A stretch of DNA of 64,000 nucleotides from Paenibacillus sp. KS-LC4 (GCF_036894955.1 NZ_CP145905.1:6185608-6249607); one strand, 5' to 3'. Shown: positions 51,579-61,271, numbered from the stretch's first letter. The notes: generated by a model not told the origin, from the sequence alone. Made by a program: numbers and translations.

Positions 51579-52445
51579 CTACGCCATGTATTGAAGCATC
51601 TCCAGAAGCCGTTCCAAGTCCTGTTTGTTGTAATATTGAAGTTCGATTTTCCCTTTATCCTTTTGCTGCTTAATTTTAACTGTTGTTTTGAAGCGTTCTC
51701 TGAGCGACTCCTCTAAGCTTTCAATATATGGATCGCGCTTCTTCGTCTTGCCTTTGGCCTGTTTGCTGTCATTGCTGTCCTCATCCTTAATCGACTCCAG
51801 CTTCTGAATCGCTTCCTCCAACTCACGTACGCTCCAGCCCTGATTTATAATGAGTTCAGCCAATTCCAGCTGCACCTTCAAATCTTTAATACCTGCCAGT
51901 GCACGGGCATGTCCCATGGAAATTGTTCCACGTGAAACATTGTCTTTAATAGATTCTGGCAATGCTAGCAATCTCACGAAGTTAGCAATATGCGATCTGG
52001 ACTTGCCTACCTTCATAGAAAGCTCTTCTTGGGTCAGCTTGAACTTGTCCATGAGGTTCTGATAAGCTATCGCCACTTCTATTGCATTTAGATCTTCACG
52101 CTGCAAATTTTCAATAAGCGCTATTTCCATAACCTGTTGATCCGAGAAGGATCTGACAACTGCCGGAACAGTCGTATTGCCGCAAAGCTGCGATGCTCTG
52201 AATCGACGTTCGCCTGCAATAATCTCGTAGCCCTTCATTACAGTGCGCACAATAATAGGCTGAATGACACCGTGCTGTTTAATTGATTCCGCCAATTCTT
52301 TTATCGACTGTTCATCGAATGTTTTTCGTGGTTGGTAAGGGTTTGGTCGCAATTGCGCAATTGCAACCTCAATGACTTTATCATCATCGTTTACCGAAAG
52401 CGATGGAATAAGCGCATCCAGACCTCTACCTAGCCGCTTGCTCAT
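51579..52445 (-). CDS. parB: Chromosome partitioning protein ParB (Spo0J)
   Basis: CTPase clamp that loads at parS, spreads and recruits SMC. The CTP motif is seen in GERRFRASQL and LIENLQREDLNAIEVAIAYQ, the helix-turn-helix in LSMKVGKSRSHIANFVRLL. Length 288. ATG overlaps the parA stop by 20 bases. The gene itself contains a parS site (51924-51939), as in Bacillus subtilis spo0J. Confidence 0.97.
   Translation of the reverse strand: MSKRLGRGLDALIPSLSVNDDDKVIEVAIAQLRPNPYQPRKTFDEQSIKELAESIKQHGVIQPIIVRTVMKGYEIIAGERRFRASQLCGNTTVPAVVRSFSDQQVMEIALIENLQREDLNAIEVAIAYQNLMDKFKLTQEELSMKVGKSRSHIANFVRLLALPESIKDNVSRGTISMGHARALAGIKDLKVQLELAELIINQGWSVRELEEAIQKLESIKDEDSNDSKQAKGKTKKRDPYIESLEESLRERFKTTVKIKQQKDKGKIELQYYNKQDLERLLEMLQYMA
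51924..51939. promoter_or_regulatory. parS site inside parB
   Basis: TGTTCCACGTGAAACA, one base different from the perfect parS palindrome TGTTTCACGTGAAACA, and identical to the site known inside spo0J of Bacillus subtilis. Confidence 0.9.
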
Positions 52446-53199
52446 ACGTAATCACTTCCTTCGCCAGTTCAAGATATACTTCTGCACCCTTCGATTTAGG
52501 ATCATACGTAATGATCGCCTGTCCATGAGAAGGCGCCTCGCTTAAGCGCACATTACGTGGAATAATCGTCTGGTATACCTTCTGTTGAAAGTATTTTTTC
52601 ACTTCTTCAATAACCTGAATACCCAGATTCGTTCTGGCATCAAGCATCGTAAGCAATACGCCTTCAATTTGCAGCGTTGTGTTTAAATGCTTTTGCACCA
52701 ATCTCACCGTATTCAGAAGCTGGCTCAAGCCCTCCAGGGCGTAATATTCACATTGAATGGGAATAATAACCGAATCAGCAGCGGTCAAGGAATTAATGGT
52801 TAATAACCCCAATGATGGCGGGCAGTCGATTAAAATATAATCGAACTGATCTTTTAATAAATATAGCGCTTTCTTCAAACGAACTTCTCTGGAAATAGTT
52901 GGAACAAGCTCAATCTCTGCCCCAGCAAGTTGAATGGTCGCAGGAATAATTTTTAAACCAGGAATTTTCGTATCTGCCATCGCTTCGTGTGGATCGATAT
53001 CATTCACAAGCACATCATAAATACAGCTTTCAACATCTGCCTTATTAATACCTACTCCACTAGTCGTATTGCCTTGCGGATCAATATCAACAAGCAGTAC
53101 CCGTCTGCCTAGCGTGGCCAGACAAGCACCTAAATTAACTGATGTCGTCGTTTTGCCGACGCCACCCTTCTGATTCGCTATTGCTATAATTTTAGACAA
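52426..53199 (-). CDS. parA: Chromosome partitioning ATPase ParA (Soj)
   Basis: Dimerises on DNA with ATP, works with ParB in origin segregation and regulates DnaA. Deviant Walker A KGGVGKTTTSVNL, and ILIDCPPSLGLLT for Walker B, are clear. The start is TTG at 53197-53199 after GAGGTG, giving 257 residues starting SKIIAIANQKGGV; the longer open frame to 53277 is unlikely. Confidence 0.97.
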   Translation of the reverse strand: MSKIIAIANQKGGVGKTTTSVNLGACLATLGRRVLLVDIDPQGNTTSGVGINKADVESCIYDVLVNDIDPHEAMADTKIPGLKIIPATIQLAGAEIELVPTISREVRLKKALYLLKDQFDYILIDCPPSLGLLTINSLTAADSVIIPIQCEYYALEGLSQLLNTVRLVQKHLNTTLQIEGVLLTMLDARTNLGIQVIEEVKKYFQQKVYQTIIPRNVRLSEAPSHGQAIITYDPKSKGAEVYLELAKEVITYEQAAR

Positions 53200-53416
53200 G
53201 TCTTTCACCTCTATACTCTGTGTAAAAGCTATTAACAAAGAAGCAATATAAGCAGTAACCGTCCAGTAGCGGGACATCGCCTAATCGTAATATTAGCATA
53301 AATGGATTCGCCGCCCTCAGCAAGCAGCGAGGACGGCAGCAGTTAAATCTATTATCGCATTTAATAGTATCTACATGCAAATGAGGATTTAAAAAAATCT
53401 TTATCGAATCATGCAC

Positions 53417-54238
53417 CTAACGTTTAGGAATTTGAATCACAATTTCATAATGATCCTCATGATCCTTCTCATTCGTCTTAATTTGCAGGCCAGAGCCTGA
53501 CACCATCTCAATAGACTGTCTAATTGTATTAAGAGCAAGCCGAACATCTTTCGTAAAAGATACCCTTTTTGCTTTTTTCGTTTTAACTGTTTCATTCAGA
53601 AAAGCAATTCGAATTTCCGTTTGCTTTACATTAAGTTCTTTTGAAATAATCTCTTCCAGCACTTGAAGCTGTAGCTCCTCAGTAGGCAGCGCCAACAATG
53701 CTCGTGCGTGACGTTCGGTAATTTTACGTTCCATTAATGCGGTTTTAACTACTTCATTAAGTGCCAGCAATCTTAGCTTATTGGCAATCGTTGATTGGCT
53801 TTTTCCCAATCGCTGCGCCAAGCTTTCCTGCGTCAATTGATGCAGTTCAATCAGCTTCTGATAAGCAACAGCCTCTTCAATAGCCGTTAAATTTTCCCGC
53901 TGCAAATTTTCGATTAATGCGATAGATGCCGTTTGTGAGTCATTAAACTCGCGGATAATGCCTGGTATCGTATCATAGCCAAGCTTCGTTACAGCACGCC
54001 AGCGGCGTTCTCCCGCAATGATTTCATAACGGTTATTCCGCAGCCGTACAACGATAGGTTGAATAATGCCGTGCGTCTTAATTGTCTGGCATAATTCATC
54101 AATTCGTTCATCATCAAATATAGACCTTGGTTGAAATGGACTCGTGTCGATTTCATTAACCGGAATTTGTTTAACCTCTTCATTGTTATTATTGCGTTGG
54201 TCATTCAAACCAAACAAGCGAGAAAGTTGTTCTTTCAT
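53417..54238 (-). CDS. noc: Nucleoid occlusion protein Noc
   Basis: ParB-related CTPase that keeps the division ring off the nucleoid. N-terminal amphipathic MKEQLSRLFGL binds membrane, typical of Noc. Then ParB-like GERRWRAVTKLGY, LIENLQRENLTAIEEAVAYQ and the HTH LAQRLGKSQSTIANKLRLLAL. Length 273. Stands upstream of parA by 217 bases. Confidence 0.95.
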   Translation of the reverse strand: MKEQLSRLFGLNDQRNNNNEEVKQIPVNEIDTSPFQPRSIFDDERIDELCQTIKTHGIIQPIVVRLRNNRYEIIAGERRWRAVTKLGYDTIPGIIREFNDSQTASIALIENLQRENLTAIEEAVAYQKLIELHQLTQESLAQRLGKSQSTIANKLRLLALNEVVKTALMERKITERHARALLALPTEELQLQVLEEIISKELNVKQTEIRIAFLNETVKTKKAKRVSFTKDVRLALNTIRQSIEMVSGSGLQIKTNEKDHEDHYEIVIQIPKR

Positions 54239-54734
54239 TTATCCACTACCACCCGATCAAGAAACGGCTCTATGACATTAGCAGAGCCAGCTTCAAAGAT
54301 GTGCTGCCAAATAACAGTCTTGCTCATATTCTGTTCCACTTCACATAGAGACTAACGGAAATTGTTACTGAAGGCTACAAATGATATTGATTACAAGCGA
54401 ACAAAGCACGGCTGTTACCGTCCTCTAGCGACAAAGCTACCGTTTAACAATGAGATTTGCACCGACTATTAAGGAGGATAACTAATACATTCTTATATTT
54501 AAAATATGTGTGCTGTTCTGCAAAAATAAAGAGCTTCCTGCTATTTTGTTCTCTCTATAAAGTTCTACTTACCCCTAAGTATTTCCTGCTTGACAGCCTT
54601 GAATGCGAAATAAAAATACAAGCAGAAATCTGGAAATAGCAAGCAATGTTTCACGTGAAACATACCTATACTTACCATTTCCATTTGTCTGCCCCTAGCT
54701 TAAATTCTATAATAAGTAATCTTATAGATCGTGT
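54239..54734. other. Intergenic region between noc and rsmG
   Basis: No gene with a ribosome site was found. It contains a perfect parS at 54647-54662. AT-rich and without a clear terminator for rsmG. Confidence 0.6.
54647..54662. promoter_or_regulatory. parS site upstream of noc
   Basis: TGTTTCACGTGAAACA, the exact 16-base ParB-binding palindrome. Confidence 0.96.
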
Positions 54735-55460
54735 TTATAAAATAGGCTGTTTTAGCGGTGTTCCCGCCTTACGGGGATATTTGCGCGGAGTTGCTTCACG
54801 TTTCTCAATCAGCACAATATGCCGTTCGGATTGTTCGAATGGCAAGGTAAAGCTGTGCTCGGAGCTTACAGCAGCTTTCAGCTCCTTCAAGCTGTTCCCC
54901 GCTTCCCGCACCTCTTCTTCACTTTGCGAACCTTTCATCGCTGCGAACAGCCCGCCCTTGCGCACGAAGGGCAAACAAAACTCATTCAGCACATTGAGCC
55001 TGGCAACAGCTCTTGCTGTTACCAAGTCATAGGCATCACGATGACCTTGCAGTCTGCCGATATCCTCAGCACGTCCATGAACACAGCTGACATCGTCAGC
55101 AATACCCAGTTGCTCTGCCAAAGCGTTAAGAAACTGGATACGTTTATTTAAGGAATCTACAATCACTATTTTCAAATGCGGGAAGCAGATTTTTAGTGGA
55201 ATGCTTGGAAAACCTGCACCGGATCCAATATCGGCTATTTTATTAACTGCTTTCATATCAGTAAAAAAAGAAAGTGAAACCGAATCATAAAAATGCTTTT
55301 CATATACAGCTTCACGTTCTGTTATACCGGTCAAATTCATGCGTTCATTCCATTCGACCAATAAGCGATAATACGTATCGAACTGATCAAGCTGATGCTG
55401 AGATAAGGCTATTCCTCGCTCCTGCATCAGCTTTGGAAACCACTCTATCGTCTGTTCCAT
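54735..55460 (-). CDS. rsmG: 16S rRNA (guanine-527-N7) methyltransferase
   Basis: Methylates G527 in 16S rRNA; loss gives low streptomycin resistance in other bacteria. SAM motif IADIGSGAGFPSIPLKI, then KIVIVDSLNKRIQFL and LVTARAVARLNVLNEF. Length 241. Twelve bases after mnmG. Confidence 0.96.
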   Translation of the reverse strand: MEQTIEWFPKLMQERGIALSQHQLDQFDTYYRLLVEWNERMNLTGITEREAVYEKHFYDSVSLSFFTDMKAVNKIADIGSGAGFPSIPLKICFPHLKIVIVDSLNKRIQFLNALAEQLGIADDVSCVHGRAEDIGRLQGHRDAYDLVTARAVARLNVLNEFCLPFVRKGGLFAAMKGSQSEEEVREAGNSLKELKAAVSSEHSFTLPFEQSERHIVLIEKREATPRKYPRKAGTPLKQPIL

Positions 55461-55471
55461 CGTTTATTCTT

Positions 55472-57358
55472 CTATCCTCTCGCCGCTACAACGCGATTAT
55501 AATGCTCTAAATAAACGAGCAGTATGGAAATATCGGCTGGCGTTACCCCAGCTACCCTGGAAGCCTGACCGATTGACAACGGTCTGATGTCCGACAGCTT
55601 TTGCTTCGCTTCAGAAGCAAGCCCCTGCACATCGAAATAATTGATATCATCAGGTATCCGTTTTTTCTCCATTTTGCTCAGTCGTTCAACCTGCAATAGC
55701 TGCTTCTCAATGTATCCGGCATATTTGATTTGAATTTCAACCTGCTCCTTCATTTCCTCTGTCAAAGCAAGCTCTGAAGGCGTGATGCTTTCCAGCATCG
55801 CATACGTAATTTCCGGACGGCGCAGCAACGATAACGCATCTACCGTAAATGGAATTTCAGCTGATTCCGCAGCTTTTAATACGGGCAGTGCTTCCTCTGG
55901 TTTCACTTTTGTCATGCGCAATCTTTCAATTTCTTGTTCAACCAATGCTTTTTTATTCAAAAAGCTTTCATAACGCTCTTCCGAAATCAAACCAATTTCA
56001 TAGCCAATTGGAGTCAGACGCAGGTCAGCGTTGTCATGGCGAAGCAGCAAGCGATATTCTGCACGGGAGGTCAGCAACCGATAAGGATCATTCGTCCCCT
56101 TCGTGACAAGGTCGTCGATCATTACGCCAATATAGCCTTGCGAACGTCCGATAATAACGGGCTCTTTCCCCTGAACTTTACGTGCAGCATTGATACCTGC
56201 GATAACCCCTTGACCAGCTGCTTCCTCATAACCAGAAGTTCCGTTAATTTGTCCAGCTGTGAATAACCCGTCAACGACCTTTGTCTCTAAGGATGGCCAC
56301 AGCTGCGTCGGCACGACTGCATCGTATTCAATCGCATAGCCATTGCGCATCATTTCAGCTTTTTCCAAACCTGGTATTGATCGTAAAATGCCCAATTGGA
56401 CATCTTCCGGCATGCTTGTGGAAAGTCCTTGTACATAATACTCCGACGTATGCAGACCTTCCGGCTCCAGAAAAATCTGATGCTTTGGCTTATCGGCAAA
56501 ACGCACAATTTTATCCTCGATTGACGGACAATATCTTGGGCCTGTGCCTTCAATTGCTCCCGAAAACATCGGCGCACGATGCAAATTATCGTTAATGATC
56601 TTGTGTGTTTGCTCCGACGTATAGGTCAACCAGCATGGAAGCTGCTCATTATTAGAGGAAATTGTTTCATGTGAGAAAAATTTCGGCTGTTCATCGCCCG
56701 GTTGAATTTCTGTCTTTGTAAAATCAATCGTATCCTTGTGCACGCGTGGCGGCGTACCGGTTTTGAAACGTACCAGCTCGAAGCCATGCTCCTTCAGACT
56801 TGCTGACAGCTTAAGCGAAGGCTGCTGATTATTCGGGCCGCTCTCATACATTAGCTCGCCCATAATGATTTTGCCGCGCAAATAGGTGCCTGTTGTCAGG
56901 ACGATCGTCTTCGACCGATAAATCGCGCCTGTTTTCGTCACAAGGCCTACTATTTTGCCTTCCTCCACCATCAGTTCTTCTGCCATTCCTTGGCGCAGCG
57001 TCAGCTTTGGTGTCTCTTCAATTGTCTTCTTCATTTCATGCTGATAGGCGAACTTATCCGCCTGTGCGCGAAGCGCGTGAACGGCAGGCCCTTTGCCTGT
57101 ATTCAGCATTCGCATTTGAATAAAGGTTTTATCAATATTACGGCCCATCTCGCCGCCTAAAGCATCCAGCTCACGTACGACATGCCCTTTGGCCGGTCCG
57201 CCAATCGACGGATTGCATGGCATGAAGGCCACCATATCCAAGTTAATCGTCAGCAACAGCGTCTCACAGCCCATGCGTGCTGCCGCAAGCGCAGCTTCGC
57301 TGCCCGCGTGTCCCGCACCGATGACGATAACATCATATTGCCCTGCTTCGTATCCCAT
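55472..57358 (-). CDS. mnmG: tRNA uridine-5-carboxymethylaminomethyl modification enzyme MnmG
   Basis: With MnmE makes the cmnm5 group on the wobble uridine of several tRNAs. FAD motif VIVIGAGHAGSEAALAAARMG; later blocks LGGEMGRNIDKTF, KGPAVHALRAQADK, GTGPRYCPSIEDKI and EAAGQGVIAGINAA are diagnostic. ATG at 57356-57358 follows GGGAGGT; a longer frame to 57460 overlaps mnmE. Length 628. Confidence 0.97.
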   Translation of the reverse strand: MGYEAGQYDVIVIGAGHAGSEAALAAARMGCETLLLTINLDMVAFMPCNPSIGGPAKGHVVRELDALGGEMGRNIDKTFIQMRMLNTGKGPAVHALRAQADKFAYQHEMKKTIEETPKLTLRQGMAEELMVEEGKIVGLVTKTGAIYRSKTIVLTTGTYLRGKIIMGELMYESGPNNQQPSLKLSASLKEHGFELVRFKTGTPPRVHKDTIDFTKTEIQPGDEQPKFFSHETISSNNEQLPCWLTYTSEQTHKIINDNLHRAPMFSGAIEGTGPRYCPSIEDKIVRFADKPKHQIFLEPEGLHTSEYYVQGLSTSMPEDVQLGILRSIPGLEKAEMMRNGYAIEYDAVVPTQLWPSLETKVVDGLFTAGQINGTSGYEEAAGQGVIAGINAARKVQGKEPVIIGRSQGYIGVMIDDLVTKGTNDPYRLLTSRAEYRLLLRHDNADLRLTPIGYEIGLISEERYESFLNKKALVEQEIERLRMTKVKPEEALPVLKAAESAEIPFTVDALSLLRRPEITYAMLESITPSELALTEEMKEQVEIQIKYAGYIEKQLLQVERLSKMEKKRIPDDINYFDVQGLASEAKQKLSDIRPLSIGQASRVAGVTPADISILLVYLEHYNRVVAARG

Positions 57359-57422
57359 TCCAAATACCTCCCAAAGCGCTGCTAGCCTGATGGATGTTCG
57401 TCCGGAGGCTATTGCTCGCTTA

Positions 57423-58802
57423 TTATTTACCCAAACAAAATTGTGAAAAGATTTGATCAATCAGGGAATCTCCTACCGCATCCCCGAGAATTTCGCCAAG
57501 CGACTCCCAAGCTGAACGTACGTCAATTTGCATCACATCAATCGGTATACCCGCCTCCGCTGCCGCAATACCGTCTAGAAGCGACTGCTGCGCCCGTTTC
57601 AATAAGGCAATATGCCGCACATTGCTGACGTAGGTCAAATCACCTGAATCGAGCTTGCCTTCGAAAAACATTTCGCTAATGGCCTTCTCCAAATAATCTA
57701 GGCCCGCTTCCTCCAGCACCGACATGCGGACAATCGCTTCTGGACTGAAACGCTTCTCGATTTCTTTCATGTCGAGCTTGCCGGGCAGGTCGGTTTTATT
57801 AATGACCACTACCACTTGGCGCCCCGCCATTCGGTCCAACAGCTCACGGTCATCGTCATGCAGCGGCTCATTATAATTCAGCACGAATAAAATAAGATCG
57901 GCTTCCGCAAGTGCCGTATGCGACCGCTCTACCCCAAGCTGCTCGACGAGATCGCTCGTCTCGCGAATGCCTGCTGTATCAAGCAGCCTGAGCGGAATGT
58001 TATTAAGCGTGACAAATTCCTCTATGACATCACGCGTTGTGCCTGGAATATCAGTCACAATCGCTTTATTTTCCTGCGCCAGCATATTAAGCAAGGATGA
58101 CTTGCCTACGTTCGGCCTGCCGACGATTGCCGTCATAATACCTTCTCTTAATATTTTGCCTTCATTTGCTGTTTTTAAAAGCTTAGCGATTTCATCCAGC
58201 GCAATTTGGCTTTGATCACGAATATAAGCCGTCGTCATTTCCTCGACATCATGCTCAGGATAATCAATATTCACCTCAATATGCGCCAGCAGCTCAATGA
58301 CCGTCTGCCTGAGCGCTTTAATCCGCTTAGACAGCAAGCCCTCTGCTTGCTTGCGCGCAATGGAGAAAGCGCGATCCGACTTTGAACGAATAAGATCGAT
58401 GACCGCTTCCGCCTGCATTAAATCGATGCGCCCGTTCAGAAATGCCCGCTTCGTAAACTCGCCGGGCTCAGCTAACCGCATGTCTTCCTGCATCAGCACT
58501 ACATCGAGCACCTTCTTAACCGCAACTACGCCGCCATGAGCATTAATTTCCACAACATCCTCGGCTGTAAAAGAGCGCGGCCCGCGCATTAGCGTCACCA
58601 GCACCTCTTCAATCTGCTCGCCTGTAGCTGGATGAACGATGTGGCCATAATGCACCGTATGGCTGTCTGCTTCACGCAGATCGGTTCGGCTTTGAAATAA
58701 TGCAGCTGTCCCTGCAATTGCATTCGGGCCGCTTATACGGATAATGGCAATACCGCCCTCTCCAACAGCGGTTGAAATTGCGGCTATCGTATCTTGTATC
58801 AT
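57423..58802 (-). CDS. mnmE: tRNA modification GTPase MnmE
   Basis: Partner of MnmG. The N-terminal folate-binding part starts DTIAAISTAVGEGGIAIIRISG. G motifs: GRPNVGKSSLLNML, DIPGTTRD, DTAGIRE, NKTDL. The ending FCLGK is the C-terminal Cys signature. ATG at 58800-58802 follows GAGGTG; 459 residues. Confidence 0.97.
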   Translation of the reverse strand: MIQDTIAAISTAVGEGGIAIIRISGPNAIAGTAALFQSRTDLREADSHTVHYGHIVHPATGEQIEEVLVTLMRGPRSFTAEDVVEINAHGGVVAVKKVLDVVLMQEDMRLAEPGEFTKRAFLNGRIDLMQAEAVIDLIRSKSDRAFSIARKQAEGLLSKRIKALRQTVIELLAHIEVNIDYPEHDVEEMTTAYIRDQSQIALDEIAKLLKTANEGKILREGIMTAIVGRPNVGKSSLLNMLAQENKAIVTDIPGTTRDVIEEFVTLNNIPLRLLDTAGIRETSDLVEQLGVERSHTALAEADLILFVLNYNEPLHDDDRELLDRMAGRQVVVVINKTDLPGKLDMKEIEKRFSPEAIVRMSVLEEAGLDYLEKAISEMFFEGKLDSGDLTYVSNVRHIALLKRAQQSLLDGIAAAEAGIPIDVMQIDVRSAWESLGEILGDAVGDSLIDQIFSQFCLGK

Positions 58803-58830
58803 TGTGTTCAGCACCTCTCAAATGGAAAAA

Positions 58831-58857
58831 CAGCAATGACCATAGGAGCCATTGCTG
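58831..58857 (-). terminator. Terminator after jag
   Basis: CAGCAATG ... CATTGCTG stem, then TTTTTCC on the minus strand. It separates jag from mnmE. Confidence 0.8.
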
Positions 58858-58873
58858 CGAATCTGTTCTATCT

Positions 58874-59497
58874 TTATTGCTTCAGGGCAATGACAATCCG
58901 TCGATGCGGCTCATCACCTTTGCTGTATGTCTTCACACGAGGATGATTTTGCAGCTGGGAATGAATGACCTTCCGCTCATGGGAAGACATCGGCTCCAGC
59001 ACCACCTCTTTTTTCGTGCGAATCACTCTGCCCGCAAGGCGCTCTGACAGCTCTTCCAGCGTCTTGCGCCGGCGCTCGCGAAAATCCTCTGCATCAAGTA
59101 CGATACGAAGATGACTGTCCGAATAGCGGTTTGCCACAATATTAACCAAGTACTGCAAGGCATCAAGCGTTTGCCCGCGCCTTCCGATTAACATGCCGAG
59201 ATCTCCCCCGCCTGAAATCGAAAGCTGCGTGCCTTCCCTCGTCTGCTTGCGTTCAACGGATACAGCTAGTCCCATTGTGCTCGCTACTTCCAGAAGGAAA
59301 TGCTCAGCTTCACTTGTTGGATCAGGAATAAGCTCCAGTTCTACTTTCGCTTCTTTCACGCCGATCAAACCGAGGAATCCTTTGGAAGGCTGCTCAAGAA
59401 CAGCTACCCTCACACGATCCTCAGCCACATTTAATTGTGTCAAACCACTTTGTACTGCCTCTTCTACCGTTTTCCCTGATGCAACGATTTTCTTCAT
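58874..59497 (-). CDS. jag: RNA-binding protein Jag/KhpB
   Basis: SpoIIIJ-associated RNA-binding protein. N-terminal Jag domain (KKIVASGKTVEEAVQSGL to about 50), a KH domain around LGMLIGRRGQTLDALQYLVN and R3H domain with MSSHERKVIHSQLQNHPRVKT. Length 207. ATG overlaps yidC stop by four bases. Confidence 0.95.
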   Translation of the reverse strand: MKKIVASGKTVEEAVQSGLTQLNVAEDRVRVAVLEQPSKGFLGLIGVKEAKVELELIPDPTSEAEHFLLEVASTMGLAVSVERKQTREGTQLSISGGGDLGMLIGRRGQTLDALQYLVNIVANRYSDSHLRIVLDAEDFRERRRKTLEELSERLAGRVIRTKKEVVLEPMSSHERKVIHSQLQNHPRVKTYSKGDEPHRRIVIALKQ

Positions 59498-60327
59498 TTC
59501 GCGAGGGCCCCCTTACGTTTACCCTTACCTTTAGATTGTTTATCGTTGGTGCCTGTACCGTCATTGCCTTTTTTCTCAGCATTGCGTACATACAAGAAAT
59601 AGTTTTGAACAATTGTGTAAATGTTGCTGTAAATCCAATAAAGCGGCAGAGCTGCTGGGAAATTAATCGCCATAACGAAAATCAATACAGGGAAAATGGC
59701 GAGCATAGCTCCCATACCAGGCATTGTTTGCGTCTGCTGCTTCTGCATCATCTTCGATTGGATGAAAGTTGTCGCCGCGGCGATAACTGGAAGAATGTAA
59801 TAAGGGTCCTTCTCCCCTAGCTGCAACCACAAGAAAGCATGCGAACGCACCTCAGGGTTCATGTAAATCGCATTATAGAGCGCGATAAATACAGGCATCT
59901 GTATAATGAGTGGCAAACATCCTGCCATCGGATTTACCTGATTAGCCTGGAAAAGCTTCATTGTCTCTTCCTGCTGCTTTTTAGGATCATCCTTGTATTT
60001 CTTCTTCATCTCTGCGATTTGCGGCTGCAAAGCCTGCATAGCCTTCGAGCTGCGATATTGCTTAATCGTCAGCGGCAAAATGGCTGTTCTTACAATAATG
60101 GTAATGAGCAGGATGGCCACGCCATACGATCCGGCAAACCAATCTGCGAATGTATCAAGGGTTATCGCGAAATAATAAACGACATTCCGCTGCCAGAATC
60201 CGCCTTTCAGCATGTCCTCTGTGCTCGTCGTTTGAGCTATCTCCGTCCCGCAGCCTGCAATGATTACCATAGTCATTAGCATGCCAAAAACAAAAAGCCA
60301 TTTACGGTTTTCTTTCCGAAACAACAT
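59494..60327 (-). CDS. yidC: Membrane protein insertase YidC (SpoIIIJ/OxaA1)
   Basis: Helps insert and fold membrane proteins. A lipoprotein signal ends in IIAGC. Five helices follow; conserved parts are YGVAILLITIIVRTAILPLTIKQ with the functional Arg, MAGCLPLIIQMPVFIALYNAI, and FPAALPLYWIYSNIYTIVQNY. The C-tail is basic (SKGKGKRKG). Length 277. Confidence 0.96.
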   Translation of the reverse strand: MLFRKENRKWLFVFGMLMTMVIIAGCGTEIAQTTSTEDMLKGGFWQRNVVYYFAITLDTFADWFAGSYGVAILLITIIVRTAILPLTIKQYRSSKAMQALQPQIAEMKKKYKDDPKKQQEETMKLFQANQVNPMAGCLPLIIQMPVFIALYNAIYMNPEVRSHAFLWLQLGEKDPYYILPVIAAATTFIQSKMMQKQQTQTMPGMGAMLAIFPVLIFVMAINFPAALPLYWIYSNIYTIVQNYFLYVRNAEKKGNDGTGTNDKQSKGKGKRKGALAK

Positions 60328-60631
60328 GAAAACTCCTCTCTTGAGAGCCGATGCTTCGTCTATCCAGCATTAAACGGTTTCGTCGCCATTCAGCATAAAC
60401 TACGCAGTTTCGCACGAGATAAATCTGCATCGTTACAGACATATTTCCTATACCTTCTCATCCTTTAAACTATACCATAATTGGTAGGACAAAAGAAAGG
60501 AAGGACATAAGGTAATTTCGTCACCTATGTAACCATTTTTATTATTAATGGGGATAGCCATTTCCATTATCCGCGTACCTCCCCGTCTAAACGAAACGGA
60601 CTGTCCCAACCGGCTATAACGTGGTATCCGC
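60328..60631. other. Gap between yidC and rnpA without a gene
   Basis: Three hundred bases with no gene found. In many relatives yidD, a small protein gene, fills this position between rnpA and yidC; no frame like it was seen on either strand. AATGGGGATAGCCATT (60547-60562) forms a weak inverted repeat. Confidence 0.5.
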
Positions 60632-60973
60632 TTAACGCTTGAGGAGCCCCGCCTTCCTTAGCACATGCATAATGCTTTTTTCCATCTGACTCGTTTCCAT
60701 CGCCACCGCAGGCTTTCTAACAATAATGATGAAATCGACCTTTGGAACGATCCTTGCCTCATTCAACCTGATGATTTCCTTAATGACACGGCGCATCCGA
60801 TTGCGAACAACCGCATTGCCGATTTTTTTGCTTGCTGAAATGCCTAGTCGGAAAGGCTCCGCCACAGGCTGCTTCGACCAATATACGACGAACTGCCCGT
60901 TGGCGAACGATCTGCCTCCCCGGTAGACCCGGCCAAAGTCGCTACGGTTACGCAGACGCAATCTTCTTTGCAC
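60632..60973 (-). CDS. rnpA: Ribonuclease P protein component
   Basis: Protein partner of RNase P, trims tRNA 5' leaders. RLRNRSDFGRVYRGGRSFANGQ and RLGISASKKIGNAVVRNRMRRVIKEIIR are diagnostic, the latter being the RNR motif. Length 113. GTG start. It stands after rpmH, separated by a terminator-like hairpin. Confidence 0.96.
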   Translation of the reverse strand: MQRRLRLRNRSDFGRVYRGGRSFANGQFVVYWSKQPVAEPFRLGISASKKIGNAVVRNRMRRVIKEIIRLNEARIVPKVDFIIIVRKPAVAMETSQMEKSIMHVLRKAGLLKR

Positions 60974-61028
60974 GACTCCATTTCACCGTTCTTTCCTATA
61001 TTATGTTCAAAAGTATCGCCGGCAAAGC

Positions 61029-61058
61029 AAAAAAAAAGACCACCCGACGTGGTCTTTT
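61029..61058 (-). terminator. Terminator-like hairpin between rpmH and rnpA
   Basis: Minus strand AAAAGACCAC-GTCGG-GTGGTCTTTT followed by five more T, starting right after the rpmH stop. Probably partial, to give more L34 than RnpA. Confidence 0.85.
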
Positions 61059-61060
61059 GC

Positions 61061-61195
61061 TTATGCGCTAAGAACTTTTCTGCCTCTTTGACGACGCGCC
61101 GCCAAAACTTTACGTCCGTTTTTCGAGCTCATCCGCTTGCGGAATCCATGCACTTTTTTACGCTTGCTGACATTTGGTCTAAATGTAGGTCTCAT
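61061..61195 (-). CDS. rpmH: 50S ribosomal protein L34
   Basis: Forty-four residues, MRPTFRPNVSKRKKVHGFRK, then MSSKNGRKVLAARRQRGRK and VLSA. GGGAGGTG precedes the ATG by about seven bases. The universal rnpA neighbour at the origin. Confidence 0.97.
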   Translation of the reverse strand: MRPTFRPNVSKRKKVHGFRKRMSSKNGRKVLAARRQRGRKVLSA

Positions 61196-61242
61196 TTACT
61201 CTGCACCTCCCGTACTTCTTCATAAAAAAAACAGGTAGTTCA

Positions 61243-61271
61243 ATTAAAACACGTACCCATCGGAAAGTCAA
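61243..61271 (-). promoter_or_regulatory. rpmH promoter
   Basis: Minus strand TTGACT (61266-61271), 17-base spacer, TTTAAT (61243-61248). Confidence 0.6.

Noticed and set aside
56668..56683. Third parS-like site in mnmG (TGTTTCATGTGAGAAA)
   Set aside because: Three mismatches from the palindrome and loss of symmetry; likely chance.
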